From an uncultured Bacteroidales bacterium (GTDB taxonomy: Bacteria; Bacteroidota; Bacteroidia; Bacteroidales; FEN-979), in contig CAIJYT010000029.1 in assembly GCA_903824935.1 (NCBI GenBank), positions 1-60,974 on the forward strand: DNA of 60,974 bases, given 5' to 3'. Shown here piece by piece: positions 56,501-60,974 of this stretch (position 1 is its first letter; the number at the start of each line of letters is the position of its first letter). The notes under the pieces were generated by a model. The model saw only the letters and a list, made by a program, of their open reading frames with translations. It was not told the DNA's origin and ran no database searches. Position numbers and translations under genes: made by a program.

Positions 56501-59206
56501 AAGGAGATTATAGGTAAATGTGCCGACTACAGAAGTTGGCGCTGCAACAGTCACACTGTTCCCCGAAGTGGTCGTGACTACTAGGCTTGCCCCTCCGTTG
56601 ATATTGTATGTGAAAGTATATGGGGCTGAAGCAGAGGCTCCGGTAAAGGTGATCAGAGGGGCCGTTGCATTCTGGCAAACGCTTGTTGTTCCTGAAACCG
56701 TAGCGGTGGGTAAAGGATTTACCGTAATGGTGGCACTTCCCGACTGGGGTTGTGAACAGCTCGTTGAACTTGCGTCGAGAACGCTTAAAAGGTTATATGT
56801 AAAAGTGCCTGCAACATTGGTAGGCACTGCAATGGTGACAGAGTTTCCGCTGGTCGTTGTTATGAACTGGCTGGCTCCCCCGTTGATGTTGTAGGTGAAG
56901 GTATAAGGCGCAGTTGCCGCAGCTCCTGTGAAAGTGATCAAGGGGTCAGTGGCATTCTGGCATACAGCGATAGTCCCGCTGATAGTGGCGGTGGGCAGGG
57001 GATTTACAATAACGGTGGCGCTGCCGGACTGGGACTGCGAACATAAGGTAGCGCTGGCATCGGTTACCGAAACAAGGTTATAGACAAAGGTCCCGGCTGT
57101 AATTGTAGGCACATCCACAGTAATACTGTTACCCGAGGTGGTTGTGACAGTAAGGGGCGGGCCCCCGTTAATATTATATGTAAAAGTATAAGGCGCTAAG
57201 GCTGATGCCCCGGCGAAAGTGACCTGGGGAGGTGTTGAATTCTGGCATACCGAGATGTCTCCCAAGATCGTAGCAGTTGGCAAAGGATTGACGGTAATTG
57301 TCGCGCTCCCCGCCTGGACCTGTGAACAGGCAGGTGTACTTCCATCCTGGACGCTGACCAGTGAATAAACAAAAGTGCCGGCAACATTGTCAGGCGCGGC
57401 AACACTGACGCTGTTCCCGCTCGTTGTGGTGATGACCTGGTCTGTTCCTCCGTTGATCTTGTAGGTGAAGGTATAGGGGGCAGCGGCGGAAGCCCCTGTG
57501 AAAGTTACCAAGGGGTGTGTAGCATTAACGCATACTGAGTTTGTTCCCGAGATCGTTGCAGTAGGCAGGGGGTTCAGGGTGACGGTAGCACTTCCCGCAA
57601 CCGGCCCACCACCGGGACATCCTGATGTAGATACTGAAACGAGGGTGTATACTCCCGGTGTGCTGGTCGTTATGGTGTAAGGAAGTGAACCGCTGTAATT
57701 AAGGATTGGCGCCTGGTTTACGCCGTTAATGGCGTAAGTAATATTAAACGGCCCTGATGAACCTGTAATTTCTATAAAAACATTGGTTTGACTTGTCCCG
57801 TTATTGCATATTGCCCCTCCTCCCCGAATAACCCCTGAGGGGCATGTAGGCGGAGGCGAAGTATAAGATCCCGTGAGAGTACAGGAGGCGCTGTCGGAGA
57901 AAGCTGCCGTGATTACATGGGTAACCCCGTCGCAGGGGATATTGTTCATGGTGTAATTCAGGGGGCTGATGAACGGGGGGGTAAAAACCTGGCTGATATT
58001 TGGAACTGCTGTATAATCAGTTATTGATAGCGTCCCGGTAGGAGGAGGGTTGCTGAAATCGACAGTCCCTGAAACATTATAAGTATTGGTCGAAGAATTG
58101 CAGGCAGTGGCATTTGCAGTAATATCTATCATGGAACAAAAAACCAGGAGGTTGCAGTTTGTTATCCCGGTACCTCCGGTTTGGGAGAAGGTTATGTTCG
58201 CTGCACCACCCCAGAAATTCGTTAAAAGAAGAATATATATATCCCCAACCTGGGCGTTAAGTATATGGCAGTCCTCAACTGCATTTGAGGAATAACTGCA
58301 GTCAACAATATTGCCCTTAGGGTAAAAGCCAGGGGGACAGTTTATATTGTCGCAACAGCCAGGAAGAGGGTTTGGTCCGCAAGTACCGGTCAGACCTATG
58401 GCGCATCCATCGGTAAGGCTGGTGAACGGTCCCCAGCAGATAAAGTCAACATCTCTATCCACCGGGGGCAGACCATTCGAATATTGATGAATATGTATGA
58501 GGATATCGCCTGCTGTTCCCACCTGCATAAAGAACCAGGACGGGCAGGGTTGCGACCCAAGGCATCCGTAATTCGGGTAACCGCCTACCACAGGAGGTGA
58601 ACTTCCTCCTGTATTTGAAGGGAAAGTGTATGTGTTTGCTGAACAGGCAATTGTGGCGCTTGAACAGGGTATCACAGCCAGGGGGGACTGCAGTTGATGG
58701 ATGTCTTCTGGTGCAGCCTTGCGATAAAATGGTGATTCGTCAAGGGTTTTCTGTTTTTCTTCTGCCGGTGTCAATGAATCAGCTGCCCGGGCACTGCTGA
58801 TCAGTTCCCTGAATTCAGACCTGGCCTTTTCATTGTATAAAGCTGTTTCGAAAAGCGCTGAATCACTGAGAAACTCATTTTTGTTTTCGATAAATATTTT
58901 TTGAAGTCCTGCCTTTACATAAAAATCATAACGTTCAAAATGTGAACGAAAGCCCGACAATCGTACGTAATAGAAATCATATAATTCCCCCCTGTGATCA
59001 AAGCGTACCATGCCCGGCAGGCTATCGGCTGATTGGTTGCCGCAGTTGGTCGAATCATCGGCATTAACCAGGGCGGTATGAATGCCGTCGGGGAGTTTCG
59101 TAATACCGGTAAGACTGAAAGTTTCCTGGTGAAGCGAAAGCAGCGGGAGGAGGAACAGTAAGGGTTTTACCAGTGTAAGAACAAAGTGTAAAAGTTCCTT
59201 CTTCAT
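53585..59206 (-). CDS. Giant repeat adhesin-like protein (11 x 95 aa repeats) with C-terminal FISUMP domain
   Basis: 1873 aa, signal peptide, repeats TATISGT..VCQNATAPLITFTGAS..APYTFTYNINGG...CSQAQ.GSATVTVNPLP, FISUMP C-terminus ending AFSVRCVKD. Confidence 0.9.
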   Translation of the reverse strand: MKKELLHFVLTLVKPLLFLLPLLSLHQETFSLTGITKLPDGIHTALVNADDSTNCGNQSADSLPGMVRFDHRGELYDFYYVRLSGFRSHFERYDFYVKAGLQKIFIENKNEFLSDSALFETALYNEKARSEFRELISSARAADSLTPAEEKQKTLDESPFYRKAAPEDIHQLQSPLAVIPCSSATIACSANTYTFPSNTGGSSPPVVGGYPNYGCLGSQPCPSWFFMQVGTAGDILIHIHQYSNGLPPVDRDVDFICWGPFTSLTDGCAIGLTGTCGPNPLPGCCDNINCPPGFYPKGNIVDCSYSSNAVEDCHILNAQVGDIYILLLTNFWGGAANITFSQTGGTGITNCNLLVFCSMIDITANATACNSSTNTYNVSGTVDFSNPPPTGTLSITDYTAVPNISQVFTPPFISPLNYTMNNIPCDGVTHVITAAFSDSASCTLTGSYTSPPPTCPSGVIRGGGAICNNGTSQTNVFIEITGSSGPFNITYAINGVNQAPILNYSGSLPYTITTSTPGVYTLVSVSTSGCPGGGPVAGSATVTLNPLPTATISGTNSVCVNATHPLVTFTGASAAAPYTFTYKINGGTDQVITTTSGNSVSVAAPDNVAGTFVYSLVSVQDGSTPACSQVQAGSATITVNPLPTATILGDISVCQNSTPPQVTFAGASALAPYTFTYNINGGPPLTVTTTSGNSITVDVPTITAGTFVYNLVSVTDASATLCSQSQSGSATVIVNPLPTATISGTIAVCQNATDPLITFTGAAATAPYTFTYNINGGASQFITTTSGNSVTIAVPTNVAGTFTYNLLSVLDASSTSCSQPQSGSATITVNPLPTATVSGTTSVCQNATAPLITFTGASASAPYTFTYNINGGASLVVTTTSGNSVTVAAPTSVVGTFTYNLLSVQDGSASICSQAQAGTATVIVNPIPTATISGTIAVCHNATAPVITFTGAAATAPYTFTYNINGGSVQTVTTTSGNSINLAAPTNVAGVFTYNLLGVQDASPTTCSQPQTGSATVTVNPLPTAGISGTTAVCQNATAPLVTFTGASASAPYTFTYKINGGANLVVTTTSGNSVTVTAPTNVVGTFVYSLVSVQDGSTTSCSQAQAGSATVTVNPLPTASISGNITLCQNSTAPLITFTGASATAPYTFTYNINGGLNQTVTTTIGNSVTVTAPTNVTGTFTYNLVSVQDGSATTCSQAQSGLATVIVTPLPMATISGTASVCLNSTQPLITFTGTSSTAPYTFTYNINGGANRIVTTTSGNSITVAAPTNTLGVFTYNLVSVHDGSALSCSQTQAGSATVTVNLLPTATISGNIAVCQNATAPLITFTGASTAPPYTFTYNINGGPDQYITTTIGSSVTIPAPTSTVGNFTYNLTYVQDGSATTCAQAQNGSATVTVHPLPTATISGTTAVCRNSATPFVTFTGASATPPYKFTYKINGGADQIVTTFSGNSVNVAVPTGTAGIFIYTLESVQDGSSTACTQVQPGSATITVNPLPTATISGTTAVCNNAASPLITFTGAAATAPYTFTYNINGGANLVISTTAGNSVTLPAPTSTVGTLIYNLVSVQDASITTCSQAQGGSATVIVHPLPYVNLTACNDPKTTSTSRTFTLKGGSPPGGTYYIDGVPAAGGLFNPSVLSTTTHQVTYSYTDFNTCVSTSVSVPIIVMTGTPTGSCPQNYTDPRDNSVYQGLYIGSHCWMLSNLNYGTKMSSANQHQSDNCSAEKYCLASDATCSTYGGLYQWDELMQYQQPAAGLTVQGLCPPEWHVPTQAEWQDLINSVASTTPGDGLSGSFLKDPTPLWGFHALIDGILYQNNTWAFISGNLTTTMYWTATGNGTARAIARGMNNYSPSTSFYNSGKANAFSVRCVKD
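54428..57562 (-). repeat. Tandem coding repeat: 11 units of exactly 285 bp
   Basis: First TATISG unit codon at 57562, last PLP codon ends at 54428; 3135 bp = 11 x 285. Confidence 0.93.
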
Positions 59207-59265
59207 GGTGTGTGTAGCAGATGCTGAGTCATCGTTATGGTTTTGTTCATATAAAAATATTATAA

Positions 59266-59282
59266 AAAGCCTTTTAGGCTTT
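59266..59282 (-). terminator. Candidate intrinsic terminator after the truncated adhesin gene
   Basis: Minus strand AAAGCCT-AAA-AGGCTTT stem followed by TTATAATATTTTT. Confidence 0.4.
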
Positions 59283-59398
59283 CCATAACATCAAGACAAT
59301 GAAACCCGGTAAATAGTTGCCGGATAACTGAACAAAGTTATCAAAAATCCATAACATTATAACTGGAAAAGCTAAAAAGTGGTGAGCGATGGGCGCTC

Positions 59399-60974
59399 TC
59401 AGTCTTTCACGCACCTTACCGTGAAGGCATTGGACCTGAGGGAAGGATAGAACGATACAGAATAGGTATAGACATTCATTCCCCTGGCAATAACGCGGTA
59501 CGGCCCGTTGGTGGTTGAGGTCCAGTACATTGTGGCCGTAAGGTTTCCCGAAGTGAATGCCCAGGTGTTGTTCAGGTAAAAAATCCCGTCGAGCAGAGCA
59601 TGGAAGCCGAAAGTCGGTACAGGATCCTTGAGGAAATCTCCTGCAAGGCCGTCGCCGGGTGTCATGGATGCAACCGTATTGATGAGATCGGTCCATTCGG
59701 TCTGGGTGGGCACATGCCATTCGGGCGGACAAAGTCCCTGGACCGTCAGTCCCGAAGCAGGAACCTGGTATTGCATCAGTTCGTCCCACTGGTAAAGGCC
59801 TCCATAGGTTGTGCAGGTGGCATCCGAAGCAAGGCAGTATTTTTCGGGCAGGCAGTTATCGGTTTGGGGTGTGGAGGGCGAAGCCATTTTAGTCCCGTAG
59901 TTCAGGTCGGTGAGCATCCAGCAATGGCCGCCGAGGGTGAAAGCCTTGTAGAGAGTATTATCCCTGGGGTCGATAAAGCTCTGGGGACAACTTCCGCTGG
60001 CGCTACCTGTAATAATATTGATAAACACAGAGGATGAAGTGCTCTTGCAGGTATTAAAATCGGTATACGAATAGGTCACCTGGTGGCTGGTTGTTGAAAG
60101 CACCGTGGGATTGAAAATACCTCCTGCAACAGCAACTCCGTCAATGTAATAAATCCCTCCCGGGGGCACCCCACCCTTCAAAGTAAAGCTCCTCGAGGTC
60201 GAGGTTGTTATAAGATCATTGCAGGTTGTGAGGTTTACGTACGGCAAAGGATTCACCGTCACCGTGGCGCTTCCGCCCTGGGCTTGTGAACAGGCCGTTG
60301 AACTGCCTTCCTGCACGCTCACCAATGAGTATATAAAAGTACCCACTGTGGATGTCGGAGCGGGTAGTGTCACACTGTTCCCCGCTGATGTGGATATAAC
60401 CTGGTTGGCGCCCCCGTTGATTTTATAGGTGAAGGTATAAGGAGCCGTGGCCGATGCACCGGTAAAGGTGATAAGAGGTGCGGCGGAGTTATTGCAAACA
60501 GCTGTCGTTCCTGATATCGTTGCGGTGGGCAGAGGATTTACCGTGATGGTTGCGCTTCCATTCTGGGCCTGAGAACATGCTGTGCTGCTCCCGTCCTGCA
60601 CGCTCACCAATGTGTAAATAAAAGTGCCGGCAGTACCGGTAGGAGCGGATACGGTGACACTGTTCCCGCTCGTTGTTGTGACCACAAGGTTTGCTCCCCC
60701 GTTAATATGATAAGTAAAAGTGTAAGGCGCTGTAGAGGAAGCACCTGTAAAGGTGACTAACGGAGAGGCCCCATTGCGGCAAACAGCCGTTGTGCCTGAA
60801 ATGGTTGCAGTAGGCAAAGGACGTACCGTAATGGTTGCGCTTCCGCTCTGGGCCTGGGCACAGGGGGTTGCGCTTCCATCCTGCACAAAGAGGAGGTTAT
60901 AGGTAAAGGTGCCTGTAATATTTGTTGGGGCGGGAACCGTCACGCTGCTTCCCGAAGTAGTAGTTACAAACTGG
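59399..60974 (-). CDS. Paralogous repeat adhesin-like protein with FISUMP C-terminus, 5' end outside window
   Basis: Reading frame continues to the window edge; ORF-track start at 60943 is an internal Met inside a repeat unit. Confidence 0.9.
   Translation of the reverse strand, partial: QFVTTTSGSSVTVPAPTNITGTFTYNLLFVQDGSATPCAQAQSGSATITVRPLPTATISGTTAVCRNGASPLVTFTGASSTAPYTFTYHINGGANLVVTTTSGNSVTVSAPTGTAGTFIYTLVSVQDGSSTACSQAQNGSATITVNPLPTATISGTTAVCNNSAAPLITFTGASATAPYTFTYKINGGANQVISTSAGNSVTLPAPTSTVGTFIYSLVSVQEGSSTACSQAQGGSATVTVNPLPYVNLTTCNDLITTSTSRSFTLKGGVPPGGIYYIDGVAVAGGIFNPTVLSTTSHQVTYSYTDFNTCKSTSSSVFINIITGSASGSCPQSFIDPRDNTLYKAFTLGGHCWMLTDLNYGTKMASPSTPQTDNCLPEKYCLASDATCTTYGGLYQWDELMQYQVPASGLTVQGLCPPEWHVPTQTEWTDLINTVASMTPGDGLAGDFLKDPVPTFGFHALLDGIFYLNNTWAFTSGNLTATMYWTSTTNGPYRVIARGMNVYTYSVSFYPSLRSNAFTVRCVKD
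60242..60974 (-). repeat. Tandem 285-bp coding repeats (two full units 60242-60526 and 60527-60811, then a partial unit)
   Basis: Unit boundaries (PLP|TATISG) located at 60526/60527 and 60811/60812. Confidence 0.92.

Noticed and set aside
54428-57562. Regular 285-bp periodicity as a CRISPR or non-coding satellite array
   Set aside because: Units are in one continuous open frame with conserved protein motifs and codon-level divergence; no short repeat/unique spacer structure.
60219-60428. Plus-strand ORFs inside the adhesin repeats (also at 56520-56894, 57498-57680)
   Set aside because: Antisense reads of the repeat unit, recurring because the unit recurs.
1-60974. tRNA, rRNA or riboswitch genes
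   Set aside because: No recognisable tRNA cloverleaf, rRNA or riboswitch sequence noticed in the short intergenic gaps; absence not proven without a covariance-model search.

Overview
The window is a gene-dense stretch of Bacteroidota-type genome. Supporting signs are PorX, T9SS-type C-terminal domains, a FeoA-FeoB fusion, an LpxC-FabZ fusion, TAnnTTTG -7 promoter elements and FISUMP/choice-of-anchor proteins. Main blocks: purD and a polysaccharide export/polymerisation cluster (GT, Wzx-like flippase, two tandem Wzz-like proteins, Wzy/O-antigen ligase-like) at 0-7.6 kb; a lipid A block (lpxD-like, efp, ABC ATPase, lpxA, lpxC/fabZ, lpxD, HD hydrolase) at 7.6-14.6 kb; porX-tsaE; an AbiE-type toxin-antitoxin island; an M16 peptidase; ald, aroB, aroA, an Fe-S protein and tex; an NlpC/P60 protein, a START-domain protein and feoAB with a small Cys-rich protein missing from the ORF track; two thioredoxins; a solo IS1595-type zinc ribbon; two tandem C10 peptidases with CUB-like and sorting domains; hutI, an HEMGH metallopeptidase and ftcD; a V4R-protein/histidine-kinase pair; and three tandem giant surface proteins ending in FISUMP domains, the last cut by the window edge. 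Most notable observations: (1) an adhesin with 11 consecutive 95-aa repeats, all exactly 285 bp, with an invariant Cys pair; (2) a 36-bp perfect inverted repeat enclosing a Bacteroidota -7 element just upstream of abiEi, a likely autoregulatory operator; (3) a stop-free, self-complementary SAVGSQQ-type DNA repeat inserted in frame in aroA; (4) dispersed repeats built on an 8-bp TAGCGARR unit that repeatedly begin at stop codons and fill convergent intergenic gaps. No rRNA, tRNA or CRISPR array was recognised. All identifications come from reading the sequence; no database search was run.
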